DNA from: Sphingomonas changbaiensis NBRC 104936
GTDB lineage: Bacteria; Pseudomonadota; Alphaproteobacteria; Sphingomonadales; Sphingomonadaceae
Assembly: GCF_000974765.1 (NCBI RefSeq)
Contig: NZ_BBWU01000045.1
Location: 87,501 to 145,679, forward strand
DNA: 58,179 bases
Direction of reading: 5' to 3'
Below the pieces are notes generated by a model. The model did no database searches. It was not told the origin of the DNA and saw only the letters and a program-made list of their open reading frames with translations. This document shows, one piece after another, positions 24,730-32,952 of the stretch (the first letter of the stretch is position 1; every line of letters starts with the position of its first letter). The position numbers and the translations under genes are program-made.

Positions 24730-25848
24730 ATGATCGGGAAAACGCTCGGACTTGCGCTGGGCTTGACGCTCTCCACCACCGCATCGGCCAATTCCCGCGC
24801 GCGTGACGCTGGCGTGACAGTCGGCATCCTTTCGCCGGGTCCCCTCAATGCGATCACCGACGTCGCCGGAGTTAAGGTCGGGCAGGTGACGCTCATCGAT
24901 GACAAGCACATCCACACCGGCGTGACTGCGGTGCTGCCACATGGCGGTAATCTGTTCCAGGACAAGGTGCCGGCCGGCTTCTTCGTCGCGAACGCGTTTG
25001 GCAAGTTCGCGGGCTCGACCCAGGTGGTGGAGTTGGGCGAGATCGAAACGCCGATCCTCCTCACCAATACGCTGAACGTGCCCGAAGCGATGGCGGCGGC
25101 TGTCGAATGGACGCTTGCCCAGCCCGGCAACGAGCAGGTGCGATCGGTCAACGCGGTCGTCGGTGAGACCAACGACGGCTTCCTGAACGACATTCGCGGC
25201 CGCCACGTCACCATCGCCGATGCCCGTCGCGCGATCGAGACGGCGCAGCGCGGCCCGGTCGCGGAAGGCAATGTCGGCGCCGGCACCGGCACCGTCGCGT
25301 TCGGCTTCAAGGCCGGCATCGGCACGTCTTCGCGCCTGCTCCCGACCTCGCTTGGCGGCTGGACGGTCGGCGTGCTGGTGCAGGCGAATTTCGGCGGCGT
25401 GCTGACCATCGCGGGCGTGCCCGTCGGCGTGAAGCTCGGGCGCTATGATTACAAGGAGCAGGTCGAGCAGAAGAAGGCCGACGGCTCGGTCGTCGTCGTA
25501 ATCGCAACCGACGCGCCGCTGTCCGATCGCAACCTGCGCCGGCTGGCCGAACGTGCCTTTGCCGGGATCGCGCGGACGGGCTCCAGCTTCTCGAACGGTT
25601 CCGGCGACTATGCGGTTGCCTTCTCGACGGCTGCGTCGGTGCGCCGCACGCTGGAGCGTCGCGCCGCCGCGTCTGCGGTCGAGGATCTGCCGAACGACCG
25701 CATGTCGCCGCTGTTCCAGGCCGTTGCCGAAGCGAGCGAGGAAGCCGTGCTGAACGCGCTGTTCGCGGCGCAGACGGTCGAAGGCGATCAGGGCCGCATC
25801 GAGGCCCTGCCGCTCGACCGCGTGCTGCCGATGCTGAAGGGCCGCTAG
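24730..25848 (+). CDS. P1/S58-family aminopeptidase (DmpA/BapA-like)
   Basis: 372 residues with a signal peptide (MIGKTLGLALGLTLSTTASA), implying a periplasmic enzyme. It belongs to the self-cleaving N-terminal nucleophile family: ITDVAGVKVG, VVGETNDGFLND, GNVGAGTGTVAFGFKAGIGTSSR-like glycine-rich segment, and G252-S253 in ADGSVVVVIATDAPL, the expected autocleavage site that frees the catalytic Ser. Relatives cleave D-amino-acid or beta-amino-acid peptides; BapA comes from sphingomonads. ATG 24730 is chosen for the signal peptide; the upstream open frame runs into tRNA-Gln. Confidence 0.9.
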   Translation: MIGKTLGLALGLTLSTTASANSRARDAGVTVGILSPGPLNAITDVAGVKVGQVTLIDDKHIHTGVTAVLPHGGNLFQDKVPAGFFVANAFGKFAGSTQVVELGEIETPILLTNTLNVPEAMAAAVEWTLAQPGNEQVRSVNAVVGETNDGFLNDIRGRHVTIADARRAIETAQRGPVAEGNVGAGTGTVAFGFKAGIGTSSRLLPTSLGGWTVGVLVQANFGGVLTIAGVPVGVKLGRYDYKEQVEQKKADGSVVVVIATDAPLSDRNLRRLAERAFAGIARTGSSFSNGSGDYAVAFSTAASVRRTLERRAAASAVEDLPNDRMSPLFQAVAEASEEAVLNALFAAQTVEGDQGRIEALPLDRVLPMLKGR

Positions 25849-26252
25849 GCTTCGCGGACGGCGTGTCGTCCGCGCATCGCGTCCAGGCTCCACGCGCCGC
25901 CGCCGGCTGCGGCCAGGTAGAGGAACACGAAGCAGAACAGGATCGCGGCGTCGCCCATGTTGATCGCCGGCCAGAAGCTCTTCGGCGCGTGGGCCATGAA
26001 ATAGCCGATGGCCATTTCGCCGGCGCAGATGAACGCGACCGGCCGCGTGAACAGTCCGAGCACCAGCAACGCGCCGCCGATCACTTCGATCAGGGCCGCA
26101 ACCGTCAGCAGCGCCGGGAGCGGATCGGGCACGCCGGGCTGGGGCGCAGGAAAGTGGGCCAGCTTCATCAGCCCATGTTCCATGAACAGCAACGCGGTCA
26201 TGATCCGCAGCACCGACAGCATGCGTGGTGCCCAGACTCCCCAACGCTCCAT
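25845..26252 (-). CDS. DoxX-family membrane protein
   Basis: 135 residues with four hydrophobic segments typical of DoxX/DoxD proteins; it starts MERWGVWAPRMLSVLRIMTALLF-like and includes EHGLMKL, ALIEVIGGALLVLGLFTRP and AINMGDAAILFCFVFLYL. GGGAGGGG precedes ATG 26252. Family members are linked to redox or detoxification functions, often undefined. It follows xpaC by 25 bases on the same strand, and its stop overlaps the aminopeptidase stop by four bases. Confidence 0.88.
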   Translation of the reverse strand: MERWGVWAPRMLSVLRIMTALLFMEHGLMKLAHFPAPQPGVPDPLPALLTVAALIEVIGGALLVLGLFTRPVAFICAGEMAIGYFMAHAPKSFWPAINMGDAAILFCFVFLYLAAAGGGAWSLDAMRGRHAVREA

Positions 26253-26277
26253 ATGCCCCTCCCTCGCTAGCGGCGCT

Positions 26278-26967
26278 TCACTCCTCCGCGCCTCTGTATT
26301 TGAGCTCAAGATACTTGCCCTGGGTGGCGAGCTTGTCGAGGTCGCCGCTCGCCAGCTGCTGCGTCATCCGTGCGAGCTCGCTTTCGACCACGCGCAGCCC
26401 TTCGACGAGCTGCGCGTCCGGTCCCTGCCGGCGGAGCTGTTGCGGGACGCGTTGGTAGCCACGGACGAGCTCGGGCAATTCCTCGCCCACCAGCCGGCGC
26501 ACTTCCATTGCCGCCGGCTCGCGCTCGTCGAGATGCTGGACGCACGGCGCGAGGCCGTCCAGCCGCACGCCGATCTGATCGATCAGCCGGTTGGCGGGCG
26601 CAGGAAGGGCCGGGCGCTGCGTGTCCAGCCACTGTTCGGTGCGGTTCGGCAGCGCCTTCAACGGCACTTGCGGCAGCTGCTCGGCCCGCGCTTCCGGCTC
26701 GGCGGTGAACAGGATCGTGCCGACCCAGGAGAGCACGATGCCCAGCGCCACCGCCATCACGCCGGTGCCGCCGATCGGGCCGATGATCAGCCCCCACGCG
26801 ACCGCCGCGACCAGGATCGCGAGCGTCAGCAGGAACATGCGCCGCATCATGCGGACCGCCCGCTGCTTGCGCCGCTCCCGCCTGCGCCGCGCCGCCGCGC
26901 GTCCTTCGGGTGATGCGCGGCGGATCAGCTCTTCGGCCTTGGAGATGATGAGGTCGGAGTCGATCAT
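26278..26967 (-). CDS. XpaC-like membrane protein (5-bromo-4-chloroindolyl phosphate hydrolysis family)
   Basis: 229 residues. A basic N terminus (residues 18-42) leads to two adjacent membrane helices (about 43-90), then a mainly helical C-terminal domain with ELPELVRGYQRVPQQLRRQG and LASGDLDKLATQGKYLELKY. That ending and the neighbouring telA match the XpaC family (PF10112-type), which usually sits beside TelA. Despite the family name, enzymatic activity is unproven. Confidence 0.7.
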   Translation of the reverse strand: MIDSDLIISKAEELIRRASPEGRAAARRRRERRKQRAVRMMRRMFLLTLAILVAAVAWGLIIGPIGGTGVMAVALGIVLSWVGTILFTAEPEARAEQLPQVPLKALPNRTEQWLDTQRPALPAPANRLIDQIGVRLDGLAPCVQHLDEREPAAMEVRRLVGEELPELVRGYQRVPQQLRRQGPDAQLVEGLRVVESELARMTQQLASGDLDKLATQGKYLELKYRGAEE

Positions 26968-26980
26968 GGGCTACCAATAC

Positions 26981-27035
26981 CCGTTCGCTTCGAGCGAAGT
27001 CGAGAAGCGGTTCTCGACAGGCTCGAACCGAACGG
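26981..27035. repeat. REP-like palindromic element, copy 1
   Basis: Two inverted arms, CCGTTCGCTTCGAGCGAAGT... and the reverse complement of ...GGCTCGAACCGAACGG, fill most of the 76-base gap between telA and xpaC. The arms share the core CGTTCG-N2-TCGAGC and GTCGAGAA with the copies at 30850-30925 and 44020-44075. As RNA it would form a long hairpin, so it may modulate the telA-xpaC message. Confidence 0.8.
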
Positions 27036-27043
27036 CAGCAGGT

Positions 27044-28243
27044 TTAGCCGACATCGAGCGCCTGCAGCGGCGAGCTCTGGCTCTGCTCGGCGCCTTCGGC
27101 TCGCGCGATATAGCCGCGCGACTTTTCGACCTCGTTGGTCAGGGCATTGACCGTGGTCTTCATCGATTCCAGCGCCTTCACTTTGAAGGTGTCGATCGAA
27201 TCCATCGTGTCATAGACGTTCTGGAACGCACGGCTCAGCACTTCCAGCGGGATTGTCGAGGACGCGGCCTGCTCGTGAATTCGCGCGGTCTGCGTCTTCA
27301 GCAGCTTGCCGGTCGAATCGATGATGTTCGCCGTCGTGGTGTTGAGCGCGGTGATCTGCTCCAGCACCAGCTTCTGGCTGGTCAGCGCCTGCGCGACCGT
27401 CACCGCCGTACGGAGCGCGGAAACCGTGGTGGTGGACGCGCGATCGACGCCCTTGATCAGCTCGACATTGTTCTTCTTCACGAGGTCGAGCGCCAGATAG
27501 CCCTGCACCGTCACCGCCATCTGGGTCAGCAGGTCCTGGGTTCTCTGCCGGACATAGAACAACGCGCTCTCGCGCACCGCCTTCGCCTTGGCCGGGTCGG
27601 TCGCGTCCAGCTCGTTGGCTTTGTCTTCCAGCTTCTCGTCCAGGGCCTTGGACATATGGATCATCTGCTCGAGCCGCCCCATCGCGGCCCAGAGCTTCTG
27701 CCGCTCGACCGAGATCGCCGCATTGTCCATCAGCAGCTCGTCCTTGCCTTTAGCAAGGCGGCCCAGGATCGCCGCGATATGGCCCTGGGCGGACTGATAG
27801 CTGTCGAAATAATTGCGCAGCTTCGACCCGAACGGGATGATGCCGAACAGCCGCCGCTTGGTGAACAGATCGCCCTTTGACGAAGGGTCGAGATCCTCGA
27901 TCGTGCGGCGCAGCTCGGCGAGGTCGGTGCCGACGCCGGTTTCCTGGTCCATCGCGCGCACCGGCCGGTCGAGAAAGCGATTGCTCTCACCCGCTGCGGC
28001 GCGGATTTCCTTTTGGCCAAGGGCGGTGATCGAATCGACGCGCTTGCCGAACTCCGGGCTGTTCACGTCCTGCGCGATCAGATCGTCGACGAACTGGTCG
28101 ACGCGCTTCTCGAGTTCCGTCTTCTGCTTGTCTTCGAGCGGGACCAGGCCGGCGGCCTTTTCCGGAGCGACGGCAGCGACGGGGTCGGGCGGCGTCAGAA
28201 CAAGCCCGCTCTCTTCGACAGTGGTCGTGGCGGTGGTGGCCAT
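27044..28243 (-). CDS. telA: TelA-family toxic anion resistance protein
   Basis: 399 residues, mainly helical and cytoplasmic, matching the TelA/tellurite-resistance family: DLAELRRTIEDLDPS, LFGIIPFGSKLRNYFDSYQSAQ, LMDNAAISVERQKLW, RQRTQDLLTQMAVTVQGYLALDLV-type segment and ALTSQKLVLEQI. Family members are found in envelope-stress contexts more than in true tellurite resistance. It leads a likely telA-xpaC-doxX transcript, with a REP element after its stop. Confidence 0.9.
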   Translation of the reverse strand: MATTATTTVEESGLVLTPPDPVAAVAPEKAAGLVPLEDKQKTELEKRVDQFVDDLIAQDVNSPEFGKRVDSITALGQKEIRAAAGESNRFLDRPVRAMDQETGVGTDLAELRRTIEDLDPSSKGDLFTKRRLFGIIPFGSKLRNYFDSYQSAQGHIAAILGRLAKGKDELLMDNAAISVERQKLWAAMGRLEQMIHMSKALDEKLEDKANELDATDPAKAKAVRESALFYVRQRTQDLLTQMAVTVQGYLALDLVKKNNVELIKGVDRASTTTVSALRTAVTVAQALTSQKLVLEQITALNTTTANIIDSTGKLLKTQTARIHEQAASSTIPLEVLSRAFQNVYDTMDSIDTFKVKALESMKTTVNALTNEVEKSRGYIARAEGAEQSQSSPLQALDVG

Positions 28244-28345
28244 TAATTCGTCTCCTGCCCCTTGCGGGTTCGGAGATTAGACGCGCGCGGTCGCGGTTCA
28301 AGCGGGTTTCGGCATCACGTGCGTGTTTTATGTCGATAATACGGC

Positions 28346-28609
28346 TTATCGGCTCGAATTGCTCTGCGCCGCGGCCGCCGCATTCATCGCCTGCTGGGTG
28401 GAGGAGCCAGGCTGGCCGGGAGCGCCGGTGGCGCCGTTCTCACGGATTGCATCGGCCCGGTTTTCAAGCACTGCCGCCGCCTTGGGCGTGCTCTGGTCGG
28501 CGGCATTGTCGAGCGCGTCAGCCTGAGCATCGGCCGATGAACGGTTTGTCGAACTGCCGGAACAAGCGGCGAGAACCAGCAGCGCGAGCGCGGGAGCAGC
28601 GTATCTCAT
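28346..28609 (-). CDS. Small putative lipoprotein
   Basis: 87 residues. A signal peptide ends in the lipobox LAAC (cysteine near residue 16), followed by a low-complexity Ser/Ala/Asn-rich chain with ALDNAADQSTPKAAAVLENRADAIR. It is probably anchored to the outer membrane. I do not recognise the family. It lies upstream of telA on the same strand. Confidence 0.75.
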   Translation of the reverse strand: MRYAAPALALLVLAACSGSSTNRSSADAQADALDNAADQSTPKAAAVLENRADAIRENGATGAPGQPGSSTQQAMNAAAAAQSNSSR

Positions 28610-28644
28610 GTCCCGCTGAACGCAGCGGGGCGAGCCGAGTTGCC

Positions 28645-28848
28645 TTAAAGTGCGAATCCGCCGCCGATGGTGCTGTACATGACCCAGCCGGACAGCAGCA
28701 GCGACAAAGTCAGCGAAAAGGCCATCAGGCCCCAGCCGAACAACGTCACGATCCGCGGATTCTCGCGGTTCGCGCGTTTGTTGCTGCTGATGCTGGCGAG
28801 CACGAAACTGGCCAGGACACCGTAAGTAAAGGCTGCGATTTCAAACAT
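28645..28848 (-). CDS. Small two-helix membrane protein
   Basis: 67 residues with hydrophobic segments at about 3-20 and 36-58 separated by a basic loop (SSNKRANRENPR). The pattern fits a helical hairpin inner-membrane protein. No family is recognised, and the ribosome-binding site (GGCAAG) is weak. It lies just upstream of the small lipoprotein gene. Confidence 0.6.
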   Translation of the reverse strand: MFEIAAFTYGVLASFVLASISSNKRANRENPRIVTLFGWGLMAFSLTLSLLLSGWVMYSTIGGGFAL

Positions 28849-29013
28849 CTTGCCGTGAATCCCCCCCGGACTCTGGATGGATTTGCCCTACGCGGCAGCC
28901 GACCCACCCGCAAGGCAGGCACGGGCCGATTTGCGGCGAGCCGAGCCTTTTTGGCGGAACAAGGTTAATGTCTCGTGATTGAGCCGGACGGCTTTCCGCG
29001 CGTTGGGCCAGGC

Positions 29014-30066
29014 ATGATATGGAACGCGCTGGCGCTGGTGGGCGGGTTGGCGATCACCGCGGCGACCTTGTTCGACGTGTTCGCGACCGTCGTGGTGCCG
29101 GGCCGCGTGGCGGGCCCGATCAACGTGTCGCGGCTGTTGCGCACGATGCTGTTCCGCTCCTGGCGCGCGGCGCTGAAATACGCCACCGGCAAGCCTCATC
29201 CACGCATGGACAGCGTGTTCGGCGCAATGCTCCTGCTGAGCGTGCTGCTCGTTTGGATCACGCTGACACTGCTGGGCCTCAGCCTTGCCGCTTGGGCCTT
29301 GAGAGCGTCGTTCGTGCCGGCGATCTGGAGTTTCGGTGATGCCGCGTTCCAGATCGGCTCGGCGATGATGACATTGGGGTTGAGCAGTCAGTCGGCCGGG
29401 GGCTGGGCGCGTCCGCTGGTCGTCTGGTCGGGGCTGTGCGGGCTTCAGATCATCACGCTGACTTTGTCCTTCACCGTCCAGATCCAGACCGCGCTGCGCG
29501 ATCGGGACGCGCTGGTGCTGAAGCTGGCGAGCCGGGCAGGCACGCCGCCGTCGGGCATCGCGCTGCTCGTCACCACCCGCGAGCTCGATGCGAATGGTGG
29601 CCTGCCGCGACTCTTCGATCGATGGGAGGATTGGGCGTCGATGCTGCTCTACACCCATGCCGCGCACCCCGTGCTTGCCTATTTCCGGTCGGACAAAGGG
29701 GTCATCGACTGGCTGACCTCCCTCGGTGCGGTGCTCGATGCGGCGTCGGTCACGCTGGCGATGGTCGATGACGCGCCGACCGGCAATGCCCGCCTGCTTC
29801 ATGCCAGCGGCACGCGCGCGATCCGCGAATTATGTCGCGCGTTTCGGCTTGATCCACGAGAGGAGCCTGAGCTGAGCGACGAGGATATCGCTCTTGCAAT
29901 CAAGCGCCTCCAGCACGCCGGCTACACGGTGCCGCCCGGTCGAGAGGCGAGGCTGCGCGACTTTCAGCGCGCCTATCGTCGCGAGTTCGCGGCGCTCGTC
30001 CGTCATTTCGGGGTGGACGCGCCGGCCTGGGTCGGCGAGCAGAGGGAATGCGCAGCGTCCGCCTGA
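29014..30066 (+). CDS. Ion-channel-like membrane protein with degenerate pore motif
   Basis: About 350 residues. Four hydrophobic segments occupy the N-terminal half (about 1-25, 70-95, 105-135 and 145-170), followed by a soluble C-terminal domain. The layout and the stretch FQIGSAMMTLGLSSQ between the last two helices resemble a two-helix potassium-channel pore, but the TxGYG filter is not present. GTG 28975, with AAGG ten bases upstream, is an alternative start adding 13 residues. The 3' end overlaps the arginase-family gene by 19 bases. Function uncertain. Confidence 0.7.
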   Translation: MIWNALALVGGLAITAATLFDVFATVVVPGRVAGPINVSRLLRTMLFRSWRAALKYATGKPHPRMDSVFGAMLLLSVLLVWITLTLLGLSLAAWALRASFVPAIWSFGDAAFQIGSAMMTLGLSSQSAGGWARPLVVWSGLCGLQIITLTLSFTVQIQTALRDRDALVLKLASRAGTPPSGIALLVTTRELDANGGLPRLFDRWEDWASMLLYTHAAHPVLAYFRSDKGVIDWLTSLGAVLDAASVTLAMVDDAPTGNARLLHASGTRAIRELCRAFRLDPREEPELSDEDIALAIKRLQHAGYTVPPGREARLRDFQRAYRREFAALVRHFGVDAPAWVGEQRECAASA

Positions 30067-30842
30067 TCGGCCTTCCGACCGACATCAATTCGAGCTTCCT
30101 CCGCGGCCCCGCCGGGGCGCCGGCGCATATCCGCGCGGCCCTGTTCTCCGACATGGGCAATCTCGCCACCGAGCGTGGACCGGAGCTGGTGGCCGATATC
30201 GCCGTCGAGGATTCAGGCGATCTGCCGCTCGACGAGAGTGCAGCCGACGATGCGAGAATCGAAGAAGCGGTCCGCTGCGCCTGCGCGGAGGGCGCGGTGC
30301 CGATCCTGCTCGGCGGCGATCATGCCATCACCTATCCCGTGCTGCGCGGGATCGCGGCGGTGCACGGGCCGGTCAACATCCTCCACTTCGATGCGCACCC
30401 GGACCTGTATGACGAGCTCGGCGGCAACCGCCGTTCGCATGCCTCGCCGTTCGCGCGGATCATGGAAGAGGGGCTGGCGACACGGCTGGTCCAGGTCGGC
30501 ATCCGCACACTGAATGCGCATCAGCGCGAGCAGGCGCGACGCTTCGGCGTCGAGATCGTGCCGATGCGCGACTTTTCCGCTGGCGCCGTGCCGGTCCCGC
30601 CGGGGCCGCTTTACGCTTCGATCGACCTCGACGGCCTCGACCCGGCCTGCGCGCCGGGCGTGTCGCACCACGAACCCGGCGGACTGACGGTGCGCCAGCT
30701 GCTCGACGTGCTCGCGCGGGTGCGGGGGCCGCTGGTCGGCGCCGATGTGGTCGAGCTCAATCCCGATCGCGACATCAACGGCATGACCGCAGCAGTCGCA
30801 GCCAAGCTGGTCAAGGAACTGTGCGGCCTGGCCGCCGGGTAA
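30048..30842 (+). CDS. Arginase/agmatinase-family ureohydrolase
   Basis: 264 residues with the binuclear manganese motifs GGDHAITYP, HFDAHPDLY and SIDLDGLDPACAPG, the last followed by SHHEPGG. Family members split arginine, agmatine or related guanidino compounds; agmatinase is the likeliest reading but the substrate is not certain. It starts inside the end of the channel-like gene (19-base overlap), implying coupled expression. Confidence 0.85.
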   Translation: MRSVRLIGLPTDINSSFLRGPAGAPAHIRAALFSDMGNLATERGPELVADIAVEDSGDLPLDESAADDARIEEAVRCACAEGAVPILLGGDHAITYPVLRGIAAVHGPVNILHFDAHPDLYDELGGNRRSHASPFARIMEEGLATRLVQVGIRTLNAHQREQARRFGVEIVPMRDFSAGAVPVPPGPLYASIDLDGLDPACAPGVSHHEPGGLTVRQLLDVLARVRGPLVGADVVELNPDRDINGMTAAVAAKLVKELCGLAAG

Positions 30843-30849
30843 CCCCTAA

Positions 30850-30925
30850 CCCGTTCGTTTCGAGCGCAGTCGAGAAACGCTAGCTCAGAGCCAACCGCTT
30901 CTCGACTGCGCTCGAAGCAAACGGG
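30850..30925. repeat. REP-like palindromic element, copy 2 (between convergent genes)
   Basis: Arms of about 30 bases, CCCGTTCGTTTCGAGCGCAG... and the complement of ...CTGCGCTCGAAGCAAACGGG, flank a 16-base centre. It fills the gap between the stops of the arginase-family gene (30842) and the oxidoreductase gene (30934), where it could act as a two-way terminator. Same family as the copies at 26981 and 44020. Confidence 0.8.
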
Positions 30926-30933
30926 TGTTTTGA

Positions 30934-31905
30934 TTAGCGCCCATAAATCCGATCCAGCACGTCGGCCACGTCGACAAACCGCTCGGCGTCAGCCGAAAAC
31001 CGCTCGCCCGCAGCCAGCCGCCGCGCCCAGTCGGCCGCGGCCCGGCCGCCCCAATCATCGGGCGGGCTGGCCAGCACTTCGGTCGCGGTGCCGCGCCAGC
31101 GTTCGGCGGTGAAGTCGAAGAAGGACCCGTTCTCGTTGCGAAAGCCGGCGCCCTGGCCTTCGCCGTAGAAGCTGGCAGTGATGATCGCATCGCGTCCGGC
31201 CGGTAGGTTCCAGGAGCAGGCGAGGGTGATGACGCGCCCATCGGCAAGCGTGAGCGTCGCCACTGCATAATCCTCGCACTCGCCGGGGCCGAGCGGTCGC
31301 CCTTTCGCCAGCAGGCGCGCCTGCACGTCCGCAACGTCCGGAAAGTCGAGCGCCCACAGCGCGAGATCGACAAGGTGCACGCCAAGATCGATCACGCAGC
31401 CGCCGCCGGATTGGGCGGGATCAAAGAACCAGCTTTTCCCCGGGCCATAGGCATTGTGAAAGACGAGATCGACCGCGCTCACCCGGCCAAGTTCACCCCC
31501 CTGCACGAGCGCGCGGATGCGGCGCATCGCTTCGGTGTGGCGATAGGAGAGGTCGAGGCCGAGCAGCCGGTCCGCGTTTCGCGCCGCCTCCACCACCGCG
31601 CGGACTTCGGCGGCGGTGCGGCCGAGCGGCTTCTGGCAGAAAACCGCCACACCTGAATCCAGCGCCCGGATCGATTGCTCGGCATGGAGTGCGCTGGGCG
31701 TGGCGATGACGATCCCGTCCAGCCCCTCGTTCAGCAGTCCATCGAGACCGTCGACTCGCTTCCCGCGCGGGGCAAGCTGCGCCGCTTCCGCCGCCATCTC
31801 GTCCGACGGATCGGCGTAAGCAACGGCCTCGATCGCGCCTGTCTCGATCATCGCCTGCATCCGGTGCCGGCCGATCCAGCCGGTCCCCAGGAATCCCACC
31901 CGCAT
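30934..31905 (-). CDS. Gfo/Idh/MocA-family oxidoreductase
   Basis: 323 residues. The N-terminal NAD(P)-binding domain begins MRVGFLGTGWIGRHR; later come CQKPLGR (EKP-like catalytic Lys) and IDLGVHLVDLALWALD, typical of the C-terminal domain. Such enzymes oxidise sugars or inositol-like compounds. It begins one base inside the stop of the alcohol dehydrogenase gene (TGATG), so the two form a carbohydrate or polyol pathway operon of unknown substrate. Confidence 0.88.
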   Translation of the reverse strand: MRVGFLGTGWIGRHRMQAMIETGAIEAVAYADPSDEMAAEAAQLAPRGKRVDGLDGLLNEGLDGIVIATPSALHAEQSIRALDSGVAVFCQKPLGRTAAEVRAVVEAARNADRLLGLDLSYRHTEAMRRIRALVQGGELGRVSAVDLVFHNAYGPGKSWFFDPAQSGGGCVIDLGVHLVDLALWALDFPDVADVQARLLAKGRPLGPGECEDYAVATLTLADGRVITLACSWNLPAGRDAIITASFYGEGQGAGFRNENGSFFDFTAERWRGTATEVLASPPDDWGGRAAADWARRLAAGERFSADAERFVDVADVLDRIYGR

Positions 31906-32858
31906 CAGAACGTCACCAACGCCTTGATGAAATTGCCGGGGCGGTCGCGGGTCGCGTCGAGCGCCTCGCCAAGCCGGTCGAGCGGGTAGCGGTGCGTGTA
32001 AAGCTTCGACGGATCGAGCCGTCCGGACGCGACCGCGTCCACCGCCTCGCGAATGCCGGCGATATAGGCCTGCGGATCGCGCTCATGCGCGTTGATCACG
32101 TCGATCCCGCGCCAGTTCCACAGCCACATATTGACCTGCCGCGGCCCATCCTGGTGGTAGCCGGCGACGATCAATTTGCCGCGTTCGGCGGTCAGCTCGG
32201 CGGCAAGGTCGAGCGGCCATTGCTTGCCGACCGCCTCGATTGTCCGTTCGCAGAATTTACCGCCGGTCAGCTCTTTCACGCGCTCGATGATCGCCTGGTG
32301 GTCGTGCATCTGGATCGTCTCGGCCGCGCCCATGTCGCGCGCGACCTGCAGCGATTCCTCGCGGCGGGAAATCGCGATCACGCGCGCGCCGGCGTCCGTC
32401 GCGAGCCGTGTCAGCAGCGCGCCAAGGAAGCCGATGCCGACGATCGCGACCGTTTGTCCGGCATGAATGTCCGCGCGCCGGAATATATTAAACGCGCAGC
32501 CGAGCGGTTCGCCGGGAAACGGAGCATCGGCCAGCTCGGGCGGCAGCTTCACCACGGCATCGGCCTCGGCCACGTCATACTCAGCGTAGCTTTTGTAGGA
32601 GAGCGCCGCGACGCGGTCGCCGACCGACAGCCCCGTCACGCCATCGCCGACCGCGTCGATCGTGCCCCAGCCTTCATGGCCAAGGTCGCCGGGCTTGGTC
32701 GGGAACTCCATCCAGTCGGGCCCTGCCCAGGGCGTCAGGTTCGACGCGCAGACGCCGCAGCCCTGCAGCTTGACCCGCACCTGCCCCGGTCCGGGCTCGG
32801 GCATCGGCGCTCGTTCGACTTCGATTCGCCCCGGCCCGGTCAGCACCGCGGCGCGCAT
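31905..32858 (-). CDS. Zinc-type medium-chain alcohol/polyol dehydrogenase
   Basis: 317 residues from ATG 32858. It shows GCGVCASNL and GHEGWGTIDAVGDGV (zinc-site region) and the Rossmann segment VAIVGIGFLGALL. The frame is open 32 codons further upstream, but the chosen Met begins the standard MRAAVLTGPG N terminus. It leads the two-gene operon with the Gfo/Idh/MocA gene and diverges from polA across a 94-base gap. Confidence 0.88.
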   Translation of the reverse strand: MRAAVLTGPGRIEVERAPMPEPGPGQVRVKLQGCGVCASNLTPWAGPDWMEFPTKPGDLGHEGWGTIDAVGDGVTGLSVGDRVAALSYKSYAEYDVAEADAVVKLPPELADAPFPGEPLGCAFNIFRRADIHAGQTVAIVGIGFLGALLTRLATDAGARVIAISRREESLQVARDMGAAETIQMHDHQAIIERVKELTGGKFCERTIEAVGKQWPLDLAAELTAERGKLIVAGYHQDGPRQVNMWLWNWRGIDVINAHERDPQAYIAGIREAVDAVASGRLDPSKLYTHRYPLDRLGEALDATRDRPGNFIKALVTF

Positions 32859-32952
32859 GGTGTTCGCTTGCAAGCTCAACTCCCGCTTCTGTTCCGATCC
32901 TGAAACATCAGGCGGCTGGCGTGAGTTCCGAGCAGTCGCTATCTCGCAGCCC

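Noticed and set aside
28610-28645. Possible EcfG promoter (GCAAC-N16-CGTT) before the small lipoprotein gene
   Set aside because: The -35 has a mismatch and the -10 would lie only about 12 bases from the ATG, leaving almost no leader.
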